Origin: Mesorhizobium sp. YC-39 | Lineage (GTDB): Bacteria; Pseudomonadota; Alphaproteobacteria; Rhizobiales; Rhizobiaceae | Assembly: GCF_025753795.1 (NCBI RefSeq) | Contig: NZ_JAOWPS010000003.1 | Span: 372,001 to 436,000, forward strand | Length of the DNA: 64,000 bases | Direction: 5' to 3' | Shown here: piece by piece, positions 7,713 through 17,435 of the stretch | How the letters are laid out: every line of letters starts with the position of its first letter | How positions within the stretch are numbered: the stretch's first letter is position 1 | Position numbers and translations under genes: made by a program | The notes under the pieces: generated by a model | The model's database searches: none | Seen by the model: only the letters and a program-made list of their open reading frames with translations | Told to the model about the DNA's origin: nothing

Positions 7713-10124
7713 CTAATGAGCCAACGACTTGCTGGCATCATCGCCGGCATCCACCGCAGCCGGCGGATTGACCGGCTCGACCCATTCAATCGGCTCCGGC
7801 ATGCGCACCAGCGCATGACGCAGCACCTCACCGACCCGCGAGACCGGAATGATCTCCATGCCGTTCTTCACGTTGTCCGGAATCTCCGCCAGATCCTTGG
7901 CGTTGTCTTCCGGGATCAGCACCTTCTTGATGCCGCCGCGAAGTGCGGCAAGCAGCTTCTCCTTGAGGCCGCCGATCGGCAGCACCCTACCGCGCAGCGT
8001 GATCTCGCCGGTCATCGCCACATCGGCCTTGACCGGAATGCCGGTCAGCACCGAGACGATCGCGGTGGCCATCGCCACACCCGCCGACGGCCCGTCCTTG
8101 GGCGTCGCGCCTTCCGGCACGTGGACGTGGATGTCGCGCTTGTCGAAGAGCGGCGGCTCGATACCGAAATCGATGGCCCGCGAGCGGACATAGGAGGCCG
8201 CCGCCGAGATCGATTCCTTCATCACGTCGCGCAGATTGCCGGTCACCGTCATGCGGCCCTTGCCGGGCATCATGACGCCTTCGACCGTCAGCAGCTCGCC
8301 GCCGACTTCCGTCCAGGCAAGTCCGGTGACGACACCGACCTGATCGTCGGCCTCGACCTGGCCGAAGCGGAAGCGCGGAACACCGAGATAATCGGCGAGA
8401 TTGTCCGCCGTGATGTTGATCGTCTTCTTCTTCGTCTTCAGGATCTCGGTCACCGCCTTGCGGCCGAGCTTCATCAGCTCGCGCTCCAGGCTCCGCACGC
8501 CCGCTTCGCGGGTGTAGGTCTGGATGATGCCGCGGATCGCGTCCTCGCCGACGGAAAACTCCTTCGGCTGCAGCGCGTGATCGCGGATCACCTTCGGCAT
8601 CAGGTGGCGCTTGGCGATCTCGATCTTCTCGTCCTCGGTGTAGCCGGCGATACGGATGATCTCCATGCGGTCCATCAAGGGCGCAGGGATGTTCAGCGTG
8701 TTCGCTGTCGTCACGAACATCACGCTCGACAGGTCGTATTCGACCTCAAGATAGTGGTCCATGAACGTCGAGTTCTGTTCGGGATCGAGCACCTCGAGCA
8801 AGGCCGACGATGGATCGCCGCGGAAATCCTGGCCCATCTTGTCGATCTCATCGAGCAGGAAGAGCGGATTGGATTTCTTCGCCTTCTTCATCGACTGGAT
8901 GACCTTGCCGGGCATCGAGCCGATATAAGTGCGCCGGTGACCACGGATCTCGGCCTCATCGCGCACGCCGCCTAGCGCCATGCGGATGAACTCGCGGCCG
9001 GTCGCCTTGGCGATCGACTTGCCGAGCGAGGTCTTGCCGACGCCGGGAGGTCCGACGAGGCACAGGATGGGCCCCTTCAGCTTCTTCTGGCGGCTTTGCA
9101 CGGCAAGGTACTCGACAATGCGGTCCTTGACCTTATCGAGGCCGAAATGATCGGTATCGAGCACGTTCTGCGCGAATGCCAGATCCTGCTTGACCTTGGA
9201 GTTCTTGCCCCACGGTATTGACAGGATCCAGTCGAGATAGTTGCGCACGACGGTCGATTCAGCCGACATCGGCGACATCGTCCTTAGCTTCTTCAATTCG
9301 GCTTCCGCCTTTTCGCGGGCCTCCTTGGAGAGTTTGGTCTTCTTGATGCGCGCCTCGATCTCGGCGGCCTCGTCGCGGCCGTCCTCGCCCTCGCCGAGCT
9401 CCTTCTGGATCGCCTTCATCTGCTCGTTGAGGTAGTATTCGCGCTGCGTCTTCTCCATCTGGCGCTTGACGCGCGAGCGGATGCGCTTCTCCACCTGCAG
9501 GACAGAGATTTCGGCCTCCATGAAGCCCATCGCCTTTTCCAGCCGCTCCTTGACCGAGAGCGTGGCCAGCATCTCCTGCTTCTCGGGGATCTTGATGGCA
9601 AGATGCGAGGCAACCGTGTCGGCGAGCTTGGAATAGTCGTCGATCTGGCTGGCGGCGCCCACCACTTCGGGCGATATCTTCTTGTTCAGCTTGACGTAGT
9701 TCTCGAAGTCGGTGACGACCGAACGGGCCAGCGCTTCGACCTCGACCTCTTCCTCCTCCGGTTCGACCAGCGCCGAGGCGCGGGCCTCGTGGAAGTCGGG
9801 ACGGTCGGTGAAGGAGACGATTTTCGCACGCGAAGCACCTTCGACAAGCACCTTGACGGTGCCGTCCGGCAGCTTCAGCAATTGCAGCACGTTGGCGAGC
9901 GTGCCGATGTCGAAGATGGCATCAGGCTCGGGGTCGTCATCGGCGGCATTCATCTGGGTCGCAAGCAGGATCTGCTTTTCCTGACCCATCACCTCTTCCA
10001 GCGCCTTGATCGACTTTTCACGCCCGACAAAGAGCGGAACGATCATGTGAGGAAACACCACGATGTCGCGCAGTGGGAGGACTGCGAAGACGCCGTCGCT
10101 GGGAGCCTTGGATACTTTGGCCAT
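7713..10124 (-). CDS. lon: ATP-dependent protease Lon
   Basis: The cytoplasmic AAA+ serine protease that degrades misfolded and some regulatory proteins. The order is an N-terminal substrate domain, coiled region, AAA+ module with Walker A GPPGVGKTS and Walker B LFLLDEIDK, and a C-terminal protease domain with catalytic Ser in PKDGPSAGVAM and Lys in GGLKEKLLAAL. It is 803 residues, normal for LonA. The frame opens at 10139, but the ATG ending at 10124 is preceded by AAAGG and gives the typical MAKVSKAPSDG start. It is transcribed separately from clpX, with a terminator in between. Confidence 0.97.
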   Translation of the reverse strand: MAKVSKAPSDGVFAVLPLRDIVVFPHMIVPLFVGREKSIKALEEVMGQEKQILLATQMNAADDDPEPDAIFDIGTLANVLQLLKLPDGTVKVLVEGASRAKIVSFTDRPDFHEARASALVEPEEEEVEVEALARSVVTDFENYVKLNKKISPEVVGAASQIDDYSKLADTVASHLAIKIPEKQEMLATLSVKERLEKAMGFMEAEISVLQVEKRIRSRVKRQMEKTQREYYLNEQMKAIQKELGEGEDGRDEAAEIEARIKKTKLSKEAREKAEAELKKLRTMSPMSAESTVVRNYLDWILSIPWGKNSKVKQDLAFAQNVLDTDHFGLDKVKDRIVEYLAVQSRQKKLKGPILCLVGPPGVGKTSLGKSIAKATGREFIRMALGGVRDEAEIRGHRRTYIGSMPGKVIQSMKKAKKSNPLFLLDEIDKMGQDFRGDPSSALLEVLDPEQNSTFMDHYLEVEYDLSSVMFVTTANTLNIPAPLMDRMEIIRIAGYTEDEKIEIAKRHLMPKVIRDHALQPKEFSVGEDAIRGIIQTYTREAGVRSLERELMKLGRKAVTEILKTKKKTINITADNLADYLGVPRFRFGQVEADDQVGVVTGLAWTEVGGELLTVEGVMMPGKGRMTVTGNLRDVMKESISAAASYVRSRAIDFGIEPPLFDKRDIHVHVPEGATPKDGPSAGVAMATAIVSVLTGIPVKADVAMTGEITLRGRVLPIGGLKEKLLAALRGGIKKVLIPEDNAKDLAEIPDNVKNGMEIIPVSRVGEVLRHALVRMPEPIEWVEPVNPPAAVDAGDDASKSLAH

Positions 10125-10333
10125 TGTCCAACCTTTCATGTCGCAGCCGCCAATCGGCCAACCGCGAATCTCATATTAACGACCGGGGATCGTTCCGCCT
10201 ACCACCGTTTGTGACGGGAGTTTTACAGCACAGAATTCGGCACCACGGCCTTCTGCTGTTAGTTGGATGCACGAGAAGCAAAGATCAAGGGTCTTCACCC
10301 ATCCGGTCCTTCCAAATCCAATGCTGTCACAGC

Positions 10334-10359
10334 AAAACGGCGCCCCTGCGGCGCCGTTT
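10334..10359 (-). terminator. Intrinsic terminator downstream of clpX
   Basis: AAACGGCGCC (10335-10344) pairs with GGCGCCGTTT (10350-10359) across a five-base loop and reads into TTTT on the reverse strand. It separates clpX from lon. Confidence 0.85.
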
Positions 10360-10384
10360 CAAAGCAATCCATTCCAAGCTCACG

Positions 10385-11659
<1,275 letters not shown>

Positions 11660-11954
11660 TTTCTTGTCCTTTCATGGCCGCCCGCCGATGGTCTGGCTGA
11701 AAGGGCGCATATTCAACCTATCGCGGGAATCCGCCGCCGCCAGTGCCCTAGCTCCCACAACGTATTCCGTACGAAACACAAATCAGAAAACGTGGCAATG
11801 ATTCGCAACAACCCCACCCAAAGCTAAGCCGTCGAAAATCAACATAGCCTTAACGTAGGCAATCCCACCCGTCGAGGGAACAGCCAATTGTGGCCGAAAT
11901 GCTGCAAACCGCCCCAAAAGCGCGTTATCCCGCCATTCACCTGCCACTAAAGGC

Positions 11955-12584
11955 CTATGCGGCAACGCCTTCGACCGGCTCGCGCGACGAAATGACCTTG
12001 TCGATGAGGCCGAAATCCCTGGCTTCGTCGGCGGTCATGAAGTGGTCGCGGTCGAGCGTCTTTTCAATCTCGTCGTAGCTTTTGCCGGTGTGCTTGACGT
12101 AAACCTCGTTCAGGCGGCGCTTCAGCTTGATGATGTCCTGAGCGTGGCGCTCGATGTCGGACGCCTGGCCCTGGAAGCCGCCGGAAGGCTGGTGAACCAT
12201 GATGCGGGCATTCGGGGTGGCGAAACGCATGTCCTTGTGGCCAGCAGTCAGGAGCAGCGAGCCCATCGAGGCCGCCTGGCCGATGCACAGCGTCGAAACC
12301 GCTGGCTTGATGAACTGCATGGTGTCGTAGATGGCCATGCCCGAGGTGACGACGCCGCCGGGTGAATTGATGTAGAGATTGATCTCCTTCTTCGGGTTCT
12401 CCGCCTCGAGGAACAGCAGCTGCGCGCAAACCAGCGTCGCCATGCCGTCCTCGACCGGGCCGGTGATGAAGATGATGCGTTCCTTGAGGAGCCGCGAGAA
12501 AATGTCGTAGGCCCGCTCGCCACGATTGGTCTGTTCGACCACCATCGGAACGAGGTTCATGTAGGTTTCGACGGGGTTCTTCAT
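11955..12584 (-). CDS. clpP: ATP-dependent Clp protease proteolytic subunit ClpP
   Basis: A 209-residue serine peptidase that forms the tetradecameric chamber used by ClpX and ClpA. The catalytic triad is visible: Ser106 in GQAASMGSLLL, His131 in MVHQPSGGFQG and Asp180 in LDRDHFM. The start codon ending at 12584 is preceded by AAGGGA. It is the first gene of the clpP-clpX-lon-HU series. Confidence 0.97.
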   Translation of the reverse strand: MKNPVETYMNLVPMVVEQTNRGERAYDIFSRLLKERIIFITGPVEDGMATLVCAQLLFLEAENPKKEINLYINSPGGVVTSGMAIYDTMQFIKPAVSTLCIGQAASMGSLLLTAGHKDMRFATPNARIMVHQPSGGFQGQASDIERHAQDIIKLKRRLNEVYVKHTGKSYDEIEKTLDRDHFMTADEARDFGLIDKVISSREPVEGVAA

Positions 12585-12919
12585 GGACTATCCCTTATTG
12601 AAGATGGGATTCCGGCGCCGGAGATGAGCAAGTCGGGCAGAATCGGTTCTGAGCGTTAGGATGTAAATAGGATGCCGGCTCACCCTAGCGCAAGGCCGCC
12701 CCTCCTAGCCACCTGGTTAAGTGGAATCAAGGTTTGCGCGCAAGGATTCGCCCGGCGCGAATGCCAGCGGCTCCGTCCAGTTTCAAACGGCTGGGACTGT
12801 GTAGCAGTTTCTTAACCGCATCGCTTAACGAAATATGGCAAATCCGCTTTCCCCCGGTACGGCTTCCCCTACAATTCAACGTTGAACCCGCTTCATGCAG
12901 TTCAAACAGGGGGAGTGCC
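12585..12919. other. Divergent intergenic region between clpP and a secreted-protein gene
   Basis: This 335-base spacer holds the clpP promoter on one side and that of the gene at 12920 on the other. I see no convincing gene. Two TTAAC half-sites at 12812-12816 and 12825-12829 resemble a CtrA motif, but the spacing is not canonical. A clear heat-shock promoter was not found. Confidence 0.5.
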
Positions 12920-13510
12920 GTGACCAGGAAAGCTTCTTCCTTCGCCATTGCCGGCCTGACCATGCTCGGCACAATGGCCGAAACGGCGGCCGGCGGCCGC
13001 GCCGTCGAATGCTACGAGCCGGTCAACAGGGCGGCCGTCTATGATACTGTCTATGAGGACGTGATGGTCAGCCCTGGCGGCCAGATCGTCGACTACGATC
13101 CGCCGATCTACGGCACGCGCGAGAGCGTCGAGCAGATCGCACCGCCCCGCGTCACCTATGAGGTCGTGCCAGCCATCACCCGCACCGTCTACCACACGGT
13201 CAAGGTCGACGATGGCGGCTATGCCTGGGAATGGCGCGTCATCCACGGCCGCAAGGTGCTGTGCAAGGTGTGGCGCAAGGCCCGCTACGCGCGTGTCGCC
13301 GAAACAGTCGTCGTTGAACCCGAGCGCACAAGGCGCGTGGTCATCCCTGCCGAGTATGAAAGCGTGGCCCGAGAGGTGCTGGTGCGGCCGGAGCAGCGAC
13401 GCGTCATCGAGGTTCCCCCCTCCTACCAGAGAGTGGCGCGCCGCGTGCTGGTCCGGGAAGGCTCATCGGACTGGCGGCGGGTGCATATCCCACGGCATTG
13501 CCGGTATTAG
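12920..13510 (+). CDS. Exported protein with three 23-residue repeats
   Basis: A 196-residue protein starting at GTG 12920 behind CAGGGGGAG. The first 25 residues look like a signal peptide, so it is probably periplasmic or surface-associated. From residue 126 it has three in-register units of exactly 23 residues (126-148, 149-171, 172-194), each beginning VA with a V-V-V beta pattern and a conserved R/IP segment; the middle protein has a related YHTVKV region. The family is unrecognised, although similar motifs occur in OmpA-linked and uncharacterised exported proteins. It stands alone between clpP and a decarboxylase gene. Confidence 0.75.
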   Translation: MTRKASSFAIAGLTMLGTMAETAAGGRAVECYEPVNRAAVYDTVYEDVMVSPGGQIVDYDPPIYGTRESVEQIAPPRVTYEVVPAITRTVYHTVKVDDGGYAWEWRVIHGRKVLCKVWRKARYARVAETVVVEPERTRRVVIPAEYESVAREVLVRPEQRRVIEVPPSYQRVARRVLVREGSSDWRRVHIPRHCRY

Positions 13511-13603
13511 GTCGCATACCGATAGCATCCAACAATGCGGATTGCTGGACTTCAACCAGGAGAATAGCCTGCTTTGCAGTGGAGCTTCCTTGGGGTTGAA
13601 GAC

Positions 13604-14983
13604 ATGCGCGAACTGGAAATCTCCAATCAGGACCTGTCAGACCTGGCGGACGACGCGCTCAGTCTCGCCAAAAGCTATTGGACGTCGCTTGAGGACCGTC
13701 CGGCGTATCCGTCGACCAGTGCCGGACAGACGAAGGAGCTTTTCTCGCGGCCTTGGCCGGAGGAAGGGCGGGGTCGTGATGTCTTCCAGGACTTCAAGTC
13801 GATCACCGAGCATGTGCGACCTGCCACCGGGAGATTCTTCGGCTACGTCGTCGGTTCAGCCGAACCGGTTGGCGCGCTCGGAGAATTGCTCGCCGCGGCG
13901 CTCAATCAGAACGTCACGTCGTGGCGATCGGCTCCGGCAGCGACATCGATCGAGCGGGCCGTCATCGGATGGCTGGCGCAAGCGGTCGGCTGTGCCGGAT
14001 TCACAGGCAGCCTGTGCGGCGGCGGCTCGACGGCCAACCTCATGGCACTGGCGATGGCGCGCGAAGCCAAGCTCCCTGCCAACGAAACGGGGGCACGGCC
14101 CGGCGTGATCTACGCCTCGGAGCAAGTGCACATGTCCATTCCGAAGGCTGTCGCGCTGCTAGGCATCGGCAGAAAGAACCTTCGTCTGATCCCGGTCGAC
14201 GACGAGCTCCGGATGCGGACGGACGCGCTCGATGCCGCCATTGCCGACGACCGAAGGTCAGGAAATACGCCCATCGCCATCGTGGCCACCGTCGGCGCGG
14301 TCGCCACCGGAGCGATCGATCCCCTCGTGAACATTGCGGAGATCGCCCGAAGGGAAGCGCTGTGGCTGCATGTCGACGGCGCCTATGGAGGACTGGCGGC
14401 TCTGGCGGTGCCGGAAAAATTCCAGGGATTGTCTTTGGCGGACTCGCTGTCGCTCGACGCGCACAAATGGCTGTATCAGCCGCTCGATTGCGGCTGCCTG
14501 CTCTATCGCGATCAAAGCATCGCACACGCGGCTTTTTCGCACAGTGGCGACTATGTGAAGATATTCAGCCAGGATCCCGAGGAGGCCTTTGCTTTTTTTG
14601 AGGAGTCTATCGAGTTGTCGCGACGGTTCCGCGCCCTGAAGCTCTGGATGTCGCTGCAGTATCACGGACGCCGTGCCTTTCGCGATGCGATCGCGCACGA
14701 TCTCCACCACGCTCAGATGCTGGCGGAGATGATTTCGTCACATCCCGAGATGGAACTGCTTGCGCCCGTTCCGCTAAGCGCGGTCTGTTTCCGCCACCGC
14801 TCGAAAGACAATGAAGCGATTTTGCGACGCGTGATCGCGCGCGGCCGGGTGTACCTGTCGAACGCGACTATCAATGGCCAGTTCGCGCTGCGGGCGTGCT
14901 TCGTCAATCACCGGACGACAACAGACGATGTGCGGGCGATTGTGTCCGAAGTCATCGCGGCCGCCGACGAGCTCAATCGCTGA
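13604..14983 (+). CDS. PLP-dependent group II amino-acid decarboxylase
   Basis: A fold-type I PLP enzyme of 459 residues in the aromatic amino acid/glutamate decarboxylase family. The PLP lysine is Lys288 in SLDAHKWLYQP, the cofactor-stacking His is His176 in SEQVHMS, and the ring-N aspartate is Asp258 in HVDGAYGG. Substrate cannot be assigned: candidates are Tyr, Trp, Phe or Dopa-like amino acids. I chose the ATG at 13604; a TTG at 13574 with an upstream AGGAGA (13558-13563) would add ten residues. It is followed by a palindromic repeat and then a P450 gene. Confidence 0.88.
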   Translation: MRELEISNQDLSDLADDALSLAKSYWTSLEDRPAYPSTSAGQTKELFSRPWPEEGRGRDVFQDFKSITEHVRPATGRFFGYVVGSAEPVGALGELLAAALNQNVTSWRSAPAATSIERAVIGWLAQAVGCAGFTGSLCGGGSTANLMALAMAREAKLPANETGARPGVIYASEQVHMSIPKAVALLGIGRKNLRLIPVDDELRMRTDALDAAIADDRRSGNTPIAIVATVGAVATGAIDPLVNIAEIARREALWLHVDGAYGGLAALAVPEKFQGLSLADSLSLDAHKWLYQPLDCGCLLYRDQSIAHAAFSHSGDYVKIFSQDPEEAFAFFEESIELSRRFRALKLWMSLQYHGRRAFRDAIAHDLHHAQMLAEMISSHPEMELLAPVPLSAVCFRHRSKDNEAILRRVIARGRVYLSNATINGQFALRACFVNHRTTTDDVRAIVSEVIAAADELNR

Positions 14984-15016
14984 GTCACCGCAAGGACGCT
15001 CCAACAATTAGAATCT

Positions 15017-15064
15017 GCGCATGATCCTTTCCGAAAACCGATTCCGGTTTTCGGGGTCATGCGC
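15017..15064. repeat. Palindromic intergenic repeat, family A, copy 1 (core only)
   Basis: A 48-base near-perfect palindrome: GCGCATGATCC at the left is answered by GGGGTCATGCGC at the right, with a central CCGAAAACCG/CGGTTTTCGG hairpin. The same core recurs at 44556-44604 and, more diverged, at 31748-31793. Traces of the family's upstream half (GGACGCT then AATTAGAAT) precede it here. It separates the decarboxylase and P450 genes, and its right arm contributes a spurious upstream ATG at 15059. Confidence 0.85.
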
Positions 15065-15076
15065 TATTGGTCAAGG

Positions 15077-16315
15077 ATGATGCCAGACTATCTCGCTTTC
15101 GATCCGGCCAGGCGGCGTTTGCGCCTCGACCCGCACGAGCCGGCCTTCGTCCAAAATCCTTACGAGGCCTATGCTTTCCTGCACGGCGCATCGAGTGCCT
15201 TCTTCTGGGAGAACTATGATTTCTGGTGCTTTGGCGGCTTCGACGACGTCAATCGGCTTCTGCGCGACCGCCGCTTCGGGCGCCAGAACCCGACCGGCAT
15301 CCCCGACAGCCGAGGCTTCGGCGAGGATCGCACGCATCTCACCGCCTTCGACGGCATCGAGGCCAATTCGATGCTTGAGCTGGAGCCGCCCGTACACACG
15401 AGGCTGAGGACACTGGTCAACCGCGCCTTCGTCTCGCGCCAGGTCGAGCGCCTCAGGCCGCGTGTCGAGGCGCTGGCCAACGAGCTGATCGACCATTTCG
15501 AGCCTGATGGGGTCGACCTGCTACCTGCCTTCGCCTCGCCCTTGCCGATCACCATCATTGCCGAAATGCTCGGCGTTCCCGTGGAGATGGGACCGCAACT
15601 GCTCGACTGGTCGCACCGGATGGTGGCCATGTACATGCATGGCCGCACGCGCGAGACGGAAGAGACAGCCAACCGTGCCGCCCGGGATTTTTCCGATTTT
15701 CTGCGTGGCTATGTCGGCGAGCGGCGCAAGAAACCCGGCGACGATCTTCTATCCTTGCTGATCGCGGCGCAGGAGGACGGCCAGAAACTGTCGGAGGACG
15801 AGCTGGTGTCCTCGGCGATCCTGCTGCTCAATGCCGGCCATGAGGCAACCGTCCACCAGACCGGCAATGCCGTGCGTTCGATCCTTGCGCAAGGTGGCGA
15901 CCCGCGCCGCTTCTTCACCTCGCCGGAAGCAACGGCGGCAGTCGTCGAGGAATGCCTGCGCTTCGACGCGCCGCTACACATGTTCCTGCGCTATGCCTAT
16001 GAAGAGATCGAGGCAGCGCCGGGGATTTCCGTGCGGCCGGGCGAAATGATCGGCCTGCTGCTCGGCATGGCCAATCATGACCCCCTGGCCTTTGCCGAAC
16101 CCGCTGCTTTCCGGCCCGGCCGTGCCGACCAGAAGAACGTGTCGTTCGGCGCCGGTATCCATTTTTGCATCGGCGCGCCGCTGGCGCGGCTTGAATTGCA
16201 GGTGTCGCTGAAGACCTTGTTCGAGCGGCAGCCGCGGCTCCATCTTGCCGCGGAGCCGCACTTCCGCGACAGCTATCATTTTCATGGGTTGGAGAGGCTC
16301 GCCGTGAGCTTCTGA
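15077..16315 (+). CDS. Cytochrome P450
   Basis: A soluble bacterial P450 of 412 residues. The heme-binding loop FGAGIHFCIGAPLARLE holds Cys364, the K-helix ExxR is Glu292-Arg295, and the I-helix reads LLLNAGHEATVH at 250-260. In the I-helix, the position after the acidic residue is Ala rather than the usual proton-relay Thr; a Thr follows one place later. The frame starts at 15059, but that ATG lies in the repeat, so 15077 (or 15080) is preferred. It is 25 bases from the next gene, a likely operon. The substrate is unknown. Confidence 0.92.
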   Translation: MMPDYLAFDPARRRLRLDPHEPAFVQNPYEAYAFLHGASSAFFWENYDFWCFGGFDDVNRLLRDRRFGRQNPTGIPDSRGFGEDRTHLTAFDGIEANSMLELEPPVHTRLRTLVNRAFVSRQVERLRPRVEALANELIDHFEPDGVDLLPAFASPLPITIIAEMLGVPVEMGPQLLDWSHRMVAMYMHGRTRETEETANRAARDFSDFLRGYVGERRKKPGDDLLSLLIAAQEDGQKLSEDELVSSAILLLNAGHEATVHQTGNAVRSILAQGGDPRRFFTSPEATAAVVEECLRFDAPLHMFLRYAYEEIEAAPGISVRPGEMIGLLLGMANHDPLAFAEPAAFRPGRADQKNVSFGAGIHFCIGAPLARLELQVSLKTLFERQPRLHLAAEPHFRDSYHFHGLERLAVSF

Positions 16316-16340
16316 GAACACGACCCGAGGCTGAAACCGC

Positions 16341-17060
16341 ATGACTGAGAAATTGACATTCGCTTTTCTGCAGGAGCCGCCCTTCTGCTTCACTGACGCT
16401 TCCGGGGACGTCGCAGGCTGCGACGCCGAACTCGCACGGAAAGTTTGCCAGGCCTTGGGATTGAAGACCTTTTCGCCTGTCGAAACCGAGTTCGCCAGAT
16501 TGCTTCCAGGATTGACCAGCGGTGAGTGGAATATGACCACCGGCCTGTTCATTTCGGACGAACGCAAGAGATCTGTCGATTTCACGCGACCGATCTGGGT
16601 GTTACAGGACGGGCTGCTGGTCGCGAAAGGCAATCCGCGTGAATTCCGGGGTTATCGATCCGTCGCCAGGGATGGGACAGCCTTGATCGGCGTCATATCA
16701 GGCCAGGTCCAACATCAGACGGCCTTGCAAAATGGCGTTGCGCCGGAACGGATAAGGATATTCGCCACGCAAGCGGGCGCGGCAGACGCGGTCGCGGCCG
16801 GTGCGGTGCATGCCTATGCAAGTGTCGCCATGGCGCACCGAGGCTACCTGGCCAGGCGGCCCGATGCGCCGCTTGAGGTCATCGACGTTCCGGCCGATGA
16901 AAAACAGCCGGCAGCCGGCGCATTTGCTCTCGCCAAGGACGATGCGGTTCTTCGTCAGCGCATCGATTCATGCCTGGGCGATCTGCTCGGCAGCGCCTGG
17001 CACAGGGAGATGATGCGCGGCTACGGATTTTCCGACGCCGATATCGATCGGCTTTTGTGA
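16341..17060 (+). CDS. Amino-acid-binding-protein-like domain without a signal peptide
   Basis: A 239-residue periplasmic-binding-protein type II fold of the SBP_bac_3 class: FAFLQEPPFCFTD, GCDAELARKVCQALG, then WNMTTGLFISDERKRSVDFTRP. The protein begins directly with the first beta strand and has no hydrophobic leader, so it is predicted to be cytoplasmic. No permease or ATPase adjoins it. It is 25 bases downstream of the P450 gene and probably cotranscribed. It could be a ligand-binding or sequestering protein, or a remnant of a transporter gene. Confidence 0.75.
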   Translation: MTEKLTFAFLQEPPFCFTDASGDVAGCDAELARKVCQALGLKTFSPVETEFARLLPGLTSGEWNMTTGLFISDERKRSVDFTRPIWVLQDGLLVAKGNPREFRGYRSVARDGTALIGVISGQVQHQTALQNGVAPERIRIFATQAGAADAVAAGAVHAYASVAMAHRGYLARRPDAPLEVIDVPADEKQPAAGAFALAKDDAVLRQRIDSCLGDLLGSAWHREMMRGYGFSDADIDRLL

Positions 17061-17083
17061 ATTCGGCGCGGCGCTGCGCCTGA

Positions 17084-17431
17084 TCAGAGCTTGATCACAT
17101 ACTCCTTGCGAGTCGTTTCAAGCACTTCCCAGCTTCCCCTGAAGCCCGGCCTCAGCACGAAGCTGTCGCCGGCCTTGACGGTGCGCGCCTCGCCGCCTTC
17201 CTCCGCTATCACCGAGACGCCCGACAGAATGTGGCAGAACTCCCACTCGTCATACTCGATGCGCCATTTGCCTGATGTCGCCTCCCAGATGCCGGCATAG
17301 AGGCCGTCGCGTTCCTCGACATTCCAGGTGCGGAACTTCGGATCGCCCGAAATCAGGCGATCCGGCGCCGGTGCACCGAGTTCCGGTTCGAAGCTCTCGA
17401 TATCGACGGACAGAAATTTCGGCTCGGTCAT
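17084..17431 (-). CDS. Small cupin-domain protein (DUF861/EutQ-like)
   Basis: A 115-residue single cupin. The fold is recognisable from GIWEATSGKWRIEYDEWEFCHILSG and VKAGDSFVLRPGFRGSWEV, with His/Glu candidates for a metal site. It starts four bases after metY on the same strand and is likely cotranscribed. Members of this group are often annotated as ethanolamine-utilisation-like or (S)-ureidoglycine aminohydrolase-like, but no specific function is shown. Confidence 0.82.
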   Translation of the reverse strand: MTEPKFLSVDIESFEPELGAPAPDRLISGDPKFRTWNVEERDGLYAGIWEATSGKWRIEYDEWEFCHILSGVSVIAEEGGEARTVKAGDSFVLRPGFRGSWEVLETTRKEYVIKL

Positions 17432-17435
17432 GGCA

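Noticed and set aside
15059..15076. Earlier ATG for the P450 gene
   Set aside because: It lies in the right arm of repeat family A and adds a non-family N-terminus.
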